Of a DNA stretch of 34,963 bases, positions 16,891 to 24,986 are shown piece by piece; position 1 is the stretch's first letter; each line of letters opens with the position of its first letter. Below the pieces are notes generated by a model. It made no database searches and was not told where the DNA came from. It saw only the letters and a list, made by a program, of their open reading frames with translations. The position numbers and the translations under genes were made by a program. Source of the stretch: Euryarchaeota archaeon SM23-78 (lineage in GTDB: Archaea; Nanobdellota; Nanobdellia; Woesearchaeales; SM23-78); NCBI GenBank assembly GCA_001595785.1, contig LSSJ01000004.1:1-34963 (forward strand), written 5' to 3'.

Positions 16891-17151
16891 TTACTCCTCT
16901 AAGAACTGTTCGATTTCCTTCTTTTTTCTTATATTAAGGGATACATGCGTTTCTCCTGTTTTTTTGTATTTATTAATAAAACCTAATTGATATAGTTCTT
17001 CTAGTACTTTCTTTACTTGTTTTGTTCCGCGCATATGTTTTGGGAATCGTTTAAACAAGTTTTTTTCTTCTGTGTGAGATGCTCCCCATTTTGTCGGTCG
17101 AAGCTTCTTTAGAATGTCTAGAATAGTTTGTTGTATTTCTTTTTTATCCAT
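16891..17151 (-). CDS. Small winged-helix-like protein
   Basis: An 86-residue basic protein, not recognised as a named family. The segment QVKKVLEELYQLGFINKYKKTGETHVSLN reads like the recognition helix and beta-wing of a winged helix domain. KLRPTKWGASHTEEKNLFKRFP precedes it. DNA or RNA binding is inferred. The gene is convergent with prs and abuts its stop codon. Confidence 0.6.
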   Translation of the reverse strand: MDKKEIQQTILDILKKLRPTKWGASHTEEKNLFKRFPKHMRGTKQVKKVLEELYQLGFINKYKKTGETHVSLNIRKKKEIEQFLEE

Positions 17152-17257
17152 ACGGTTAGCATTCTGCAGTCAGTTTATAAAACTCACGACTCAATTTCCG
17201 GAAATTTTGCGAAAGTTATTGTCTTATAATGATACATTCATGTACCAAAACGAAACA

Positions 17258-17266
17258 TTTAAATAT
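17258..17266 (+). promoter_or_regulatory. BRE/TATA promoter of the HTH regulator gene
   Basis: CGAAACAT followed by TTTAAATAT lies 23-31 nt before the ATG at 17289. This is the spacing of an archaeal BRE-TATA promoter giving a leaderless transcript. Confidence 0.55.
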
Positions 17267-17288
17267 TAGCGTAGTCTTCACATAATTC

Positions 17289-17624
17289 ATGGAAGAAGAA
17301 ACAATAATAACGCATCTATTAGGGAACAGCCCTAAAGTAAAGGTCATGGACTTATTAATCATAGGCAGACGCTTAGAATACTGCATCTCAGACCTGGCTG
17401 AACACGCAGGAGTCGGAAGATCAACCATTTACCGAATGCTGGATGTTATGCTAAAAGACAAAATACTAGTCAAGAAAAGAAAACTCGGGAGAATACAACT
17501 ATATCAATTGAACATGGAAAATCCGCGAGTCAAACTGCTGGTCAAGATGTTTGATGAGCTAGCAAATATAAATTCAGAAGAAGAAATAAAAAGACAAACC
17601 ATGAAGGTTAAGGTTAAGAGATGA
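17289..17624 (+). CDS. Winged helix-turn-helix transcriptional regulator
   Basis: A 111-residue predicted DNA-binding protein of the ArsR-like wHTH type common in archaea. The helix-turn-helix is CISDLAEHAGVGRSTIYRMLDVMLKDKILVKKR (about residues 32-64), followed by the wing KLGRIQLYQLN. The C-terminal part (VKLLVKMFDELANI) could form a dimer helix. There is no ligand domain. Targets are unknown. Confidence 0.8.
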   Translation: MEEETIITHLLGNSPKVKVMDLLIIGRRLEYCISDLAEHAGVGRSTIYRMLDVMLKDKILVKKRKLGRIQLYQLNMENPRVKLLVKMFDELANINSEEEIKRQTMKVKVKR

Positions 17625-17630
17625 TTATTT

Positions 17631-17720
17631 CAGAAAACCTAAGATTTTCTGGAACAACAAAAATCAAAGATTTTTGTATGCCAAAAACAAGTTTTTGAGC
17701 ATCGCAAATCATAGATTTGC
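17631..17720 (+). repeat. Second array of four consecutive hairpins
   Basis: Between two convergent genes lie CAGAAAA/TTTTCTG (17631-17651), CAAAAATC-AAA-GATTTTTG (17658-17676), CAAAAAC-AA-GTTTTTG (17682-17697) and GCAAATC-ATA-GATTTGC (17704-17720). The second is preceded by ACAA like its relatives elsewhere. Here a bidirectional terminator role is possible, but the layout copies the array at 12797, where termination is unlikely. Confidence 0.7.
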
Positions 17721-19280
17721 TTATTTCTTATTCTCATACTTTGCTAGTGATGTCTGCCCTTTCCTCTTGCCTTTCTTCACCTTTACTTTTTCTTCTCTAA
17801 ATTCTTGTCCTACCTGTTTTTTTATTGAAAGAGAAATCTGTTTTCCTATAAGTTGAGTGAGTTTGGTAATATCTGCTTTTTTTACATCCTCTATGGTCTT
17901 AATCTTATTATTATACATTTTTCTTGCTCTTGCTCTTCCAATCATTCTTAGCCTTAGCAAGGGCAGGAGTTCTTCTTTTGCACCATACTTTAATCTAACT
18001 CTTATCTTTGCTAGTTCTTTTATCAAGCCATGCATCTTAGTCAACTTACTCAGCTCCTCAGAAGAATACAGCAACCAATCTGCCAGATCCAGTTTTACTC
18101 TGGTCTCTCCTGGTCTTATATTGTATTGTTCTAATAAGAGTTCCTCATCTTTTTCATCAATCCAGTCATTAAAGAAAAGGGCTGTTTTTATACTCTTAAG
18201 GTATTCCTCGTATTCTGGTTCAAACATGCTTGGCTCTAAACTTAGCAAGGAACTTTGGTACTCAGCTGCTTTTTCCTCAGTATGTTCATACTCTCTTACT
18301 CTTACTGTTAATAAAGGCCTTAATTCCAAAGTATAAGATACCATTTGTAGGAATGAGAATGGTCTGAGCATCTTGTCTTTTGCTCTTTTCAAACACGTTA
18401 TTAAGTAATGCGCTGTATAAGGATCAAGATATAACTGGCTCACTCTTGTGCCTAGAAGCGTGGCTTCTAAATAATCATCACTGATAGTTATGAACTCCCA
18501 TTGCTTCAGGTTTTTTAGGATTCTGGTTATTATTCCTTTTAACTTTCTTATATCCTTGAACTGATAAGCATAAAAGGTTTTTCCAAAAAACTTCATTAGC
18601 TCATCATTGGTATTAGCATACTCAGTTGCTATCAAACTTAATATATATGTTCGCAAAACAGGTTCTACTGCCAGCTTACTAAGAATTTCTTCTGGTTCTC
18701 CATCAATATAATTATCAACTATTCTTGCTCTCTCACTCTCTGTTTGTGACAAGCAGATTGCTTCTCCGAATTTATCATTGAAATCTGGTCTGCCTGCTCT
18801 GCCGCAAAATTGCAGGAATTCAAGAACAGGTATCCAGTTCATACCCCTTGGCGCAGAAAATCTTTTTAGGTCTCTTACCACTACACGAAAGGCTGGCAGA
18901 TTAACACCATAAGCAAGGGTGGGTGTTGCACAGATGATTTTTATTATTCCTTTTTTAAAATTATCCTCAACCAATTCCCTCTGAGCTGAGTGCAGACCTG
19001 CATGATGAAAAGCCACTCCATTCCTAACACACAAGGCTAGTCTCTGGCACTGCTTGGTAGGTCTATCCAGGGTTGTAAGCACTTTTTGACTTAGCTCTTC
19101 AAGCACCTTCTTGTCTTTTTCCTTAAGTTTTATCTTTCTACTAATACGCTCAGCCTCTGCCTCTGCACTGTTCTTAGTATTAACAAATACCAAAGCCTGC
19201 TTTCCCTTATCTATCGTGTCAAGACAGATATTGAGAACATTATTATCATACAAGTGCTTAATCTTAGAGGTTTTTTGCAT
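17721..19280 (-). CDS. Hel308/Ski2-type helicase lacking the first RecA domain
   Basis: A 519-residue protein matching the C-terminal two-thirds of Hel308/Ski2-like superfamily 2 helicases, which are normally about 700 residues. It opens at the start of RecA domain 2 (KGKQALVFVNTKNSAEAEAERIS). It keeps FHHAGL, the motif V region (TPTLAYGVNLPA) and motif VI (QFCGRAGRP), then the winged helix and ratchet domain. A helix-hairpin-helix-like end (LRLRMIGRARARKMYNNKIKTIEDV) and a lysine-rich tail close it. Walker A and DExH motifs are absent. Upstream codons stay open for only 16 codons before an in-frame TAG near 19328, and a TATA box (GATATATAAAG) precedes them. It is either the second half of a split helicase or a stable truncation. 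Confidence 0.8.
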   Translation of the reverse strand: MQKTSKIKHLYDNNVLNICLDTIDKGKQALVFVNTKNSAEAEAERISRKIKLKEKDKKVLEELSQKVLTTLDRPTKQCQRLALCVRNGVAFHHAGLHSAQRELVEDNFKKGIIKIICATPTLAYGVNLPAFRVVVRDLKRFSAPRGMNWIPVLEFLQFCGRAGRPDFNDKFGEAICLSQTESERARIVDNYIDGEPEEILSKLAVEPVLRTYILSLIATEYANTNDELMKFFGKTFYAYQFKDIRKLKGIITRILKNLKQWEFITISDDYLEATLLGTRVSQLYLDPYTAHYLITCLKRAKDKMLRPFSFLQMVSYTLELRPLLTVRVREYEHTEEKAAEYQSSLLSLEPSMFEPEYEEYLKSIKTALFFNDWIDEKDEELLLEQYNIRPGETRVKLDLADWLLYSSEELSKLTKMHGLIKELAKIRVRLKYGAKEELLPLLRLRMIGRARARKMYNNKIKTIEDVKKADITKLTQLIGKQISLSIKKQVGQEFREEKVKVKKGKRKGQTSLAKYENKK

Positions 19281-19330
19281 TGTTCTGGGAAATACAAGGG
19301 GTTTTAAAAATTGTTTGGTGAAGGACTAAC

Positions 19331-19340
19331 TTTATATATC
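19331..19340. promoter_or_regulatory. TATA element between the helicase and a membrane protein gene
   Basis: TTTATATATC lies about 25 nt before the ATG at 19361, giving a likely leaderless plus-strand transcript. Read on the other strand (GATATATAAA) it could also serve the helicase gene starting at 19280. Confidence 0.5.
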
Positions 19341-19360
19341 ATTATTTCTTTTAGGGTTGT

Positions 19361-20041
19361 ATGGCAGCTGATATAATAAATGCACTAGCCCGAATAGGGC
19401 CTGTTATTATCGGAGTTGTGGCTTTCCTCTTTATGTTCATCTCTTCTATTATTAATAATAAAAGAAGAAAAAAGCACTTAATGGAGTTTTGTTTAAGAAT
19501 TGGCTTTCAGTTTGACCAAAACCCTGTGTTGAGCCTTCCCAAAACCAATCTCAGGTCTTTAAACCTTGATAAGTTTGCAAAGATTCTGAATTTAATAAGA
19601 GGCAAGAGAGGAGGCTATCACTGGAATATTTTTGACTACCGCCTTACCAGCAGGAGAGGGGGAAACAGGCATACTACCGTGCTAACCATGTTCATGGTTA
19701 AGCTGCAAAACACCAGCCTGCCTTCTTTTTCCCTGAAAACCAAGACTTTTTTTGATAAACTTGATACCTCTAGTGAGAAATGGATTAGCTTTGACAACCA
19801 CCCTAATTTTTCAAAGCAATACATATTGAAAGGGGATGATAAAGAAAGGATTAAGGAGGTTTTTAACTCTCCTATCCTAAATTTTTTTGAGAGCAGAAAG
19901 CTCTTGATGACCATAGAGGCAGATAATGATTACATGCTCTTCTATATCGGTAACAAAAGAACCCCTTTAAAGGATATTCTTCCTTTTATTGATAAAGCAA
20001 CAGCTGTTGTCAAGCTTTTTGACAAAGAAACAGATCTCTAG
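19361..20041 (+). CDS. Membrane-anchored protein of unknown function
   Basis: A 226-residue protein with one N-terminal transmembrane helix (about 10-33, IGPVIIGVVAFLFMFISSI) followed by a basic patch (NNKRRKKH). The rest is a soluble, probably cytoplasmic, domain. The segment DNHPNFSKQYILKGDDKERIKEVF is reminiscent of a recurrent uncharacterised domain of small membrane-anchored proteins, but I cannot name it securely. It ends 9 nt before the 3' end of tRNA-Ile on the opposite strand. Confidence 0.65.
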   Translation: MAADIINALARIGPVIIGVVAFLFMFISSIINNKRRKKHLMEFCLRIGFQFDQNPVLSLPKTNLRSLNLDKFAKILNLIRGKRGGYHWNIFDYRLTSRRGGNRHTTVLTMFMVKLQNTSLPSFSLKTKTFFDKLDTSSEKWISFDNHPNFSKQYILKGDDKERIKEVFNSPILNFFESRKLLMTIEADNDYMLFYIGNKRTPLKDILPFIDKATAVVKLFDKETDL

Positions 20042-20050
20042 AGTAATGAA

Positions 20051-20240
20051 TGGGCCCGCCGTGATTGTCGCAGGAACGGAGTTCCGAGACAACAGAAATT
20101 CTCCGATTCCTCGTTCGAACACGGGACCGCACGATTTCTACTTTACCCTACGCGTCCTCAGGAACAAGTTCCTGGGAACCTCGCGCAAAAAAGCGCTAAG
20201 GTTATCAGTCGTGTGCTCCACCAGGCTAAGCTACGGGCCC
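20051..20240 (-). tRNA. tRNA-Ile(GAT) with two introns
   Basis: Acceptor GGGCCCG pairs with CGGGCCC. The D arm begins GCTTAGCCTGG. Anticodon stem CACGA/TCGTG encloses CTGATAA (anticodon GAT). The variable loop is CGGTC and the T stem CCGTG/CACGG; the discriminator is A and CCA is not encoded. Intron 1 lies at the canonical site after base 37 (20202-20136, 67 nt). Intron 2 splits the T-loop between bases 59 and 60 (TTCGAA/T; 20113-20065, 49 nt) and holds its own long helix. Removing both leaves a normal cloverleaf. It lies 14 nt downstream of tRNA-Asn on the same strand. Confidence 0.93.
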
Positions 20241-20254
20241 ATGAGTGTGAAAAG

Positions 20255-20430
20255 CGCCTCCGCCCAGACTTTCGGATTACCTTCGAACTGGGGACCTATA
20301 CCGGCTTTGAGCTTTGGGCTCATAACTTGCGGTGTCTATAGTGGTTCGCTCAGGAAAAAGTTCCTGGCGTGCTCGCACAAAAACGTGCTAAGCCTAACAG
20401 CCGCATGCTCCACCACTAAGCTACGGAGGC
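20255..20430 (-). tRNA. tRNA-Asn(GTT) with three introns
   Basis: Acceptor GCCTCCG pairs with CGGAGGC. Anticodon stem TGCGG/CCGCA encloses CTGTTA plus A38 (anticodon GTT). T stem is CCCAG/CTGGG. Intron 1 follows base 37 (20394-20334, 61 nt). The variable region is about 35 nt instead of 5, implying an intron near 45/46 (about 20325-20296, with hairpin TGAGC/GCTCA). A 13-nt intron (20281-20269) splits the T-loop at 59/60. For this last one TTCG pairs with CGAA as the 4-bp central helix, with bulges AAG and AGT cut after their second base, a near-textbook BHB. A TATA-like TATTTAAAA lies about 30 nt upstream. Confidence 0.92.
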
Positions 20431-20469
20431 ATGTTTCTTTTGAAGCTTAGATTGTTTTAAATAGTTTAT

Positions 20470-20529
20470 GGTAAGGAGGGGTGTCCTAAAAGTGCCAGCT
20501 CAGGCACACTTAATTTTAGGACCCCTACC
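20470..20529. ncRNA. Extended 60-nt hairpin element
   Basis: Nested complementarity spans the element: GGTA with TACC, GGGG with CCCC, TCCTAAAA with TTTTAGGA, and GTGCC with GGCAC closing the loop AGCTCA. That makes 21 bp with small internal loops. It lies between the tRNA-Asn promoter and the promoters of the orphan gene at 20667. It could be a small RNA, a processing signal or a short inverted-repeat element. The strand is undetermined. Confidence 0.5.
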
Positions 20530-20571
20530 AATAAAAGCATACGCCCTTATTTGTCACTACTCTACAATAGA

Positions 20572-20617
20572 AATATATATAAATGGGTTTGATATACTCA
20601 AAAGAAAAATATATAAA
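20572..20617 (+). promoter_or_regulatory. Two TATA boxes upstream of the orphan gene pair
   Basis: AATATATATAAA (20572-20583) and TATATAAA (20610-20617) are both strong archaeal TATA elements. Transcripts from the second would start near 20640, just before the AAGGAGGAGG ribosome-binding site at 20647-20656. Confidence 0.5.
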
Positions 20618-20666
20618 CCTCAAAAACGTATATGTTGTGTTTTTTCAAGGAGGAGGAATAATAAAT

Positions 20667-21272
20667 ATGCCAAAAAAAAGCTCTGAGATAATAGAAGAAG
20701 GAAAACTAGAAAGGATACTAAATAAAAATAAGGCTCTTGCCTGGATATTCGAAACAATAGAAGAAGAAAAACAAGAAGAAATTAAGACCAGCATTGATTC
20801 AATAATGCAAGGCTATGAACTTCCTGAGCATAGAATAATGGACTTGCTCTGCCTTCATTTATACCTGCCTGATAATGTTGAGGAAGTACTGGAGTTAAGT
20901 AAGAAAATAGAGGAAATAGCAAATCAACAAGGCTTGAACTTTAAGGATGTAGTTATGCTTGCAATAGCAGAAAAAGGCATACCCTTAGGCTATGGTAAAA
21001 CTTGTTCAGACTTTGCATATCTAATAGACGGTATTAGGATTGTTGGAGGCATAGAATGTATTCAAAAAAATAATTATTACTTAAAATTAATCAAGGGAGA
21101 AAAGTTATGTGACAGAGACTTATGCCAACATGTAATCATATATCATGGATTAGAGGGAATGGAGAAATTCCTTCAAAAAAATTTTAGCGAAGATGACGAA
21201 GTTTACGAGGTAATTACTAATTCCTCTGAGCAAAAATACGGAAGAACACGCTTTTCCAAATTAAGAAAATAA
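20667..21272 (+). CDS. Orphan protein of unknown function
   Basis: The start is ATG 20667, set by the strong Shine-Dalgarno sequence AAGGAGGAGG about 10 nt upstream; the in-frame upstream start at 20583 falls inside the promoter. The 201-residue product is acidic and mostly helical. It has no recognised domain, signal peptide or membrane segment. The middle contains YGKTCSDFAYLIDGIRIVGGIECIQ. The next gene follows after 34 nt with a similar ribosome-binding site, so they are probably an operon. Confidence 0.65.
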   Translation: MPKKSSEIIEEGKLERILNKNKALAWIFETIEEEKQEEIKTSIDSIMQGYELPEHRIMDLLCLHLYLPDNVEEVLELSKKIEEIANQQGLNFKDVVMLAIAEKGIPLGYGKTCSDFAYLIDGIRIVGGIECIQKNNYYLKLIKGEKLCDRDLCQHVIIYHGLEGMEKFLQKNFSEDDEVYEVITNSSEQKYGRTRFSKLRK

Positions 21273-21306
21273 TAATTATTTTTATATTAATAAAGGGGGA
21301 TTAAAA

Positions 21307-22191
21307 ATGAAAAAAGACCTAAAAGAAATCGTAGAAGAAGAGGAAACAATACGCTTAACAGATAGGAATAAGAAAAACTTGCTGTTAGTAAGCCCAGGAG
21401 AATATGAAAAACTTGAAGTAATAGCAAATAAGAACAAAATAGCAAAGGAAAATGATTTATCTGTGCACGACATCGCCTACCCTGTAAAGAATCTCGGATT
21501 ATCCCATTTGGATGATGTTCTCTCATTACACTCTGATTTTGGTTATAGCACAATAGAATTAACAGATTATGTAGTCACAATAGCAAGGAAGACAAGCGGG
21601 CAACTAGGAACCCTAACTAGAGCAGTGATTGCTTACAGTGTGAAAACTATGTTAAAACTAGGAGATAAATCCAAGGAATGGAAGCTTGAATTAAGAGATA
21701 TGATATACGCATATACAAAAATCGATGAAACATCAATAACCCAAGCCAATGCTATTAGTAAAAACTACAGAGTTGATTTTAAAGAAGTTGTTGACCTAAT
21801 AGCAGAAACAAATCCTTATTTTACATGGCAAGCTGCCAAGTTAAAAAAGTATAACTTCAAACTAAAAAATAATTTTAAAAACGCAATATATCATCTATAT
21901 TATTTAGAACAAATAATTGATGAGCAAGAAGTAAAAGAGGATGTAAAGAAATTCATACCTCTTATCGACCAAGTAATATGGAATAAAGACATGGACTTCT
22001 TAGAAGAAACAGGAATAAAAATACCAAGAAAAATAGATATGATTTCATTCAGTGACCTTAGTGAAAAAGAACAGAAAGTAATAGCAAACGAGCTATACGG
22101 AACAACGCCTTCCCGGGATATGTCTCTTGGAGATAAAGAAGAGGGTAGCCCGCTCTTCACAGCCTTAGACCAAGAACACCCACAAAGATAA
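21307..22191 (+). CDS. Orphan protein of unknown function
   Basis: A 294-residue soluble, charged protein, preceded by AAAGGGGG. It is not recognised. The N-terminus (EEEETIRLTDRNKKNLLLVSPGEYEKL) resembles short regulatory or antitoxin-like openings, but this is weak. The rest is predicted helical, with a Lys-rich centre and an acidic tail. It follows the orphan at 20667 and is convergent with cysS, whose stop codon abuts its own. Confidence 0.6.
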   Translation: MKKDLKEIVEEEETIRLTDRNKKNLLLVSPGEYEKLEVIANKNKIAKENDLSVHDIAYPVKNLGLSHLDDVLSLHSDFGYSTIELTDYVVTIARKTSGQLGTLTRAVIAYSVKTMLKLGDKSKEWKLELRDMIYAYTKIDETSITQANAISKNYRVDFKEVVDLIAETNPYFTWQAAKLKKYNFKLKNNFKNAIYHLYYLEQIIDEQEVKEDVKKFIPLIDQVIWNKDMDFLEETGIKIPRKIDMISFSDLSEKEQKVIANELYGTTPSRDMSLGDKEEGSPLFTALDQEHPQR

Positions 22192-23618
22192 TTATTTTTT
22201 TCTTATCCTAACCCCTTCCTTAGTATCTTCTAGAATAAAGCCTCTCTTGGTTATTTCATCTCGTAATTTGTCTGCAAGCTTAAAATCTTTTTCTTTTCTA
22301 GCCTTTTCCCTCTTATCAACTAATTCCTGGACTTCCTTGGGGATCTTAATCTTTTCTTCTTTGAGCAGGTTAAGAGCAAGGATTTTATCAAACTCAGATA
22401 TTAAATTAAGTTTTTCCTTGGTACCAAGCTTATCATCTTTTAACATGTCATTAAGAAGAGCAAGGGTTTGGGGCATGTTCAAATCATCATTAATCCTGTT
22501 CATGAACTCTTTTTTATAGAACTCAACCTTATTACCCTTATCAAAGCTAGAATCATCTCTTTTTAGTTCAGCAATCCTGTTCTTCAAAGCCTTATAAGCA
22601 CTAGCAGCAGTATCCATGGCTTCCCAGCTGAACATTAACTGCTTTCTGTAATGCGTTCCTAAGCATAAGAATCTATAAGCAAGAGGTTCAAAGCCTTTAT
22701 CAATAACTGTTTGTAAAGTTATGAATGAGCCTGCGCTCTTAGCCATCTTGCCCTTATCCATGACCAAGAATTCTCCATGAATCCAGTACTTAACCCAAGG
22801 CTTTTTTTGAAAAGCAGCTTCTGCCTGCGCAATCTCATTTGTATGATGAACAGGGATATGATCAATACCTCCTGTGTGAATATCAAATTGTTCTCCAAGG
22901 TATTTTGAACTCATAGCACTACACTCTAAGTGCCAGCCAGGATAGCCTGTGCCCCAAGGGCTGTCCCATTTCATTTCTTGGTCCTTGAATTTTGACTTAG
23001 TAAACCATAAAACAAAGTCTGTTGGGTTCTTTTTGTTAGGGTCTTTGTCAGTTCTAGCTCCTTCTTTAAGCTCATCAAGCTTGAGACGTGCTAGCTTACC
23101 ATAATCACCAAGCCTAGCAGTGTCAAAATAAAGATTTCCGCCTCTAAAATAAGCAAAACCATTTTTTTCTATTTTTTTATCCATTTCAATCATATCTTTG
23201 ATATGCTCTGTTGCTTTTGGAATGATTTCAGGTTTTTGAATATTAAGTCTCTCTGTATCCCTGAAAAAGGCTTGTGTGTAGAACTTTGCAATATCCAATA
23301 CACTCCTCTTCTCCTTCCTAGCAGTTACTAACATCTTGTCCTCACCTGTATCAGCATCACTAGTAAGATGGCCTACATCTGTTATATTCATGACTTCTTT
23401 AAGCTTAAAGCCATTCTTTAAGAGAGTGCGACGAAGGATATCATTGAATATGTAAGTGCGAAGATTACCTATATGAGCATAGTTATAAACGGCATGCCCA
23501 AAATCCTCTAAGTAAGAATTTTGTTTGGCCCGCAAGCATACATGCCCACATTAGGCGGATTCAATGGCTTAAAAATTTCCTTATTCCGGCTTAGTGTATT
23601 ATATAATTTCAAACCCAT
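22192..23618 (-). CDS. cysS: Cysteinyl-tRNA synthetase, reading frame interrupted by a putative 32-nt intron
   Basis: CysRS charges tRNA-Cys. The N-terminal exon runs from ATG 23618 ([16 protein letters not shown]) to GGGCCAA ending at 23525; the rest runs from 23492 to 22192. Joining them gives 464 residues (E. coli has 461) with [13 protein letters not shown] (zinc ligand C29 and the HIGH motif), [18 protein letters not shown] and KMAKS. Unspliced, the first frame ends at TAG within the insert. The downstream frame could begin only at TTG 23535, giving a protein without the zinc Cys and the first strand. So splicing, or an equivalent bypass, seems required. The start overlaps the endonuclease gene by 20 nt, and no clear promoter lies directly upstream. 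Confidence 0.85.
23493..23524 (-). other. Putative BHB mini-intron in cysS mRNA
   Basis: This 32-nt interruption contains a perfect 9-bp stem CAAAATTCT/AGGATTTTG with loop TACTTAG. Flanking bases fit an archaeal bulge-helix-bulge motif: bulges AAA and TGC, central helix GGCC/GGCA (one terminal mismatch) and outer CG/CG plus a G-U pair. Cuts after the second base of each bulge join CCA-A to CC-GTT and restore the conserved Thr of CGPTVYN. The length (not a multiple of 3) and an internal TAG break the frame if it is retained. Confidence 0.65.
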
Positions 23619-24948
23619 TTTTATTTTCTAATTTGTTTACCAGCTTTATAAGTTTTTCTTGTTTACTAGACAAAGAAAAGCCTACCTCTTTATAAAATTT
23701 TATGATACTGCTCTTTTTGTTTATGAATAAATCACAACATAGACTATAATTCCCTGCAGGTGTTTTATTTAAATTTCTGCTCCAAAGCCTATGTTTAATA
23801 CTGAGATCACTAAGAATTTTTGATTCTCCTAACAGAAGATTTGGTAATGAAGTAATTATAGTTAACATGCCAGCGTCTCTTTTCATTTTTTCTAGTGCTT
23901 TTTTTATAGTAATACTCTTAATAATATGACCTGTGGGAAATTTTCTGGCATTCATATACCTTTCCAAACTTACTAATGTGTCCCTTTGCCTCCTTGTTAA
24001 TTTGTTTATGTGTTTATACCTAGATAAAATAATGTATCCTGAATAAGGCTTTTTTCCTATGTAGATGCTAGCTTCATCACTGAATACTGCTCTAAGATAA
24101 TTAATTTTTAATTGTCTTGAACCCAACCTAATCAACCAAGGAACCATTCCATCAACTTTAGCCTTGTGTCCTAATATTGCTCCAACTTTAATTAAGGTCT
24201 CTCCTATGATGGAAGATCCTATTCTTATTATTTCGCAGTTCCTAATATGTTCCTTACACATATGCACTTTCCCATAGATTCTATTAATGTGATTAATAAA
24301 TTGTTTTAAGGATTCAGTTTCACTAGTTGAATATTTTGTTCTAAGAATTCCTCTTGCTTTTTTATCAATATATATACAACCATCAGAAACTATAGCCCCT
24401 AATATAAAAGCTCCATGCTCAGAGTTCAAATTTATAGGGAAAATCGGATTCTGAATAGAAATTATAGACCCTTTTTTAGTATATTCTATTCTATTGTTAA
24501 ACTCAATATATAACAAATTCAGATAATTCAATAATTTCCTTAATTTCCTGACAGAAATCATAAATGTTTTCCCATAATAAACATTGTAAAAAGAAGGTGT
24601 GCTCATTTCTAAAGATTTACATAATTTATTTAATGTTCCTGCTTTTTTTATTGCCTTATCTAAAAGTGTTTTTAATAATTTGTTCTTCAATTTTAATAAG
24701 AAATTGTCTCTGAGTTGAAACCAGTGGGTATGCCATGGAGGAATCATTATTTTTTGTTTAATCCAATACTCGAAAATAATATTATCACTCGTTAAAATCA
24801 GAATATCATCATAATCTTTATGTTTTAGAAATATTTTATCGATCTCAAATAATTTGAAAGAATCAAATTTCAGATAAAATTTGTTTTTATTCTTAATCAA
24901 TATACCCTTATTTATCAAATCGGCCAATAATTTAGATTTTTTATTCAT
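23599..24948 (-). CDS. LAGLIDADG homing endonuclease
   Basis: A 449-residue double-motif LAGLIDADG endonuclease. Motif 1 is [10 protein letters not shown] (181-190, D189) and motif 2 is [10 protein letters not shown] (284-293, D291), about 100 residues apart as in monomeric enzymes. The first 140 residues hold an extra basic region with a helix-turn-helix-like segment ([23 protein letters not shown]). It lies between two copies of the cysS 5' end. Its last codons overlap the start of the second copy, and GCGGAA precedes its ATG. Intein splicing motifs are absent. The expected target is the conserved cysS sequence coding CGPTVYN, where both copies are interrupted. Confidence 0.9.
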   Translation of the reverse strand: MNKKSKLLADLINKGILIKNKNKFYLKFDSFKLFEIDKIFLKHKDYDDILILTSDNIIFEYWIKQKIMIPPWHTHWFQLRDNFLLKLKNKLLKTLLDKAIKKAGTLNKLCKSLEMSTPSFYNVYYGKTFMISVRKLRKLLNYLNLLYIEFNNRIEYTKKGSIISIQNPIFPINLNSEHGAFILGAIVSDGCIYIDKKARGILRTKYSTSETESLKQFINHINRIYGKVHMCKEHIRNCEIIRIGSSIIGETLIKVGAILGHKAKVDGMVPWLIRLGSRQLKINYLRAVFSDEASIYIGKKPYSGYIILSRYKHINKLTRRQRDTLVSLERYMNARKFPTGHIIKSITIKKALEKMKRDAGMLTIITSLPNLLLGESKILSDLSIKHRLWSRNLNKTPAGNYSLCCDLFINKKSSIIKFYKEVGFSLSSKQEKLIKLVNKLENKNGFEII

Positions 24949-24986
24949 TTCCGCTGGTAATTTAAATGAATATAAAAATCTTGTTA

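Noticed and set aside
19989-20450. 153-codon plus-strand ORF over the tRNA genes
   Set aside because: It is the antisense of two intron-containing tRNAs; the cloverleaf evidence is decisive.
23599-24948. The endonuclease ORF as an intein of CysRS
   Set aside because: It is closed by stop codons, lies in another frame than cysS, has no splicing motifs, and a second N-terminus follows it.
23493-24986. A single large BHB intron from the first cysS copy to the 3' exon
   Set aside because: The 5' site of the first copy pairs poorly with the 3' site, while the second copy pairs very well, and the first copy is already frameshifted by about 17 bases.
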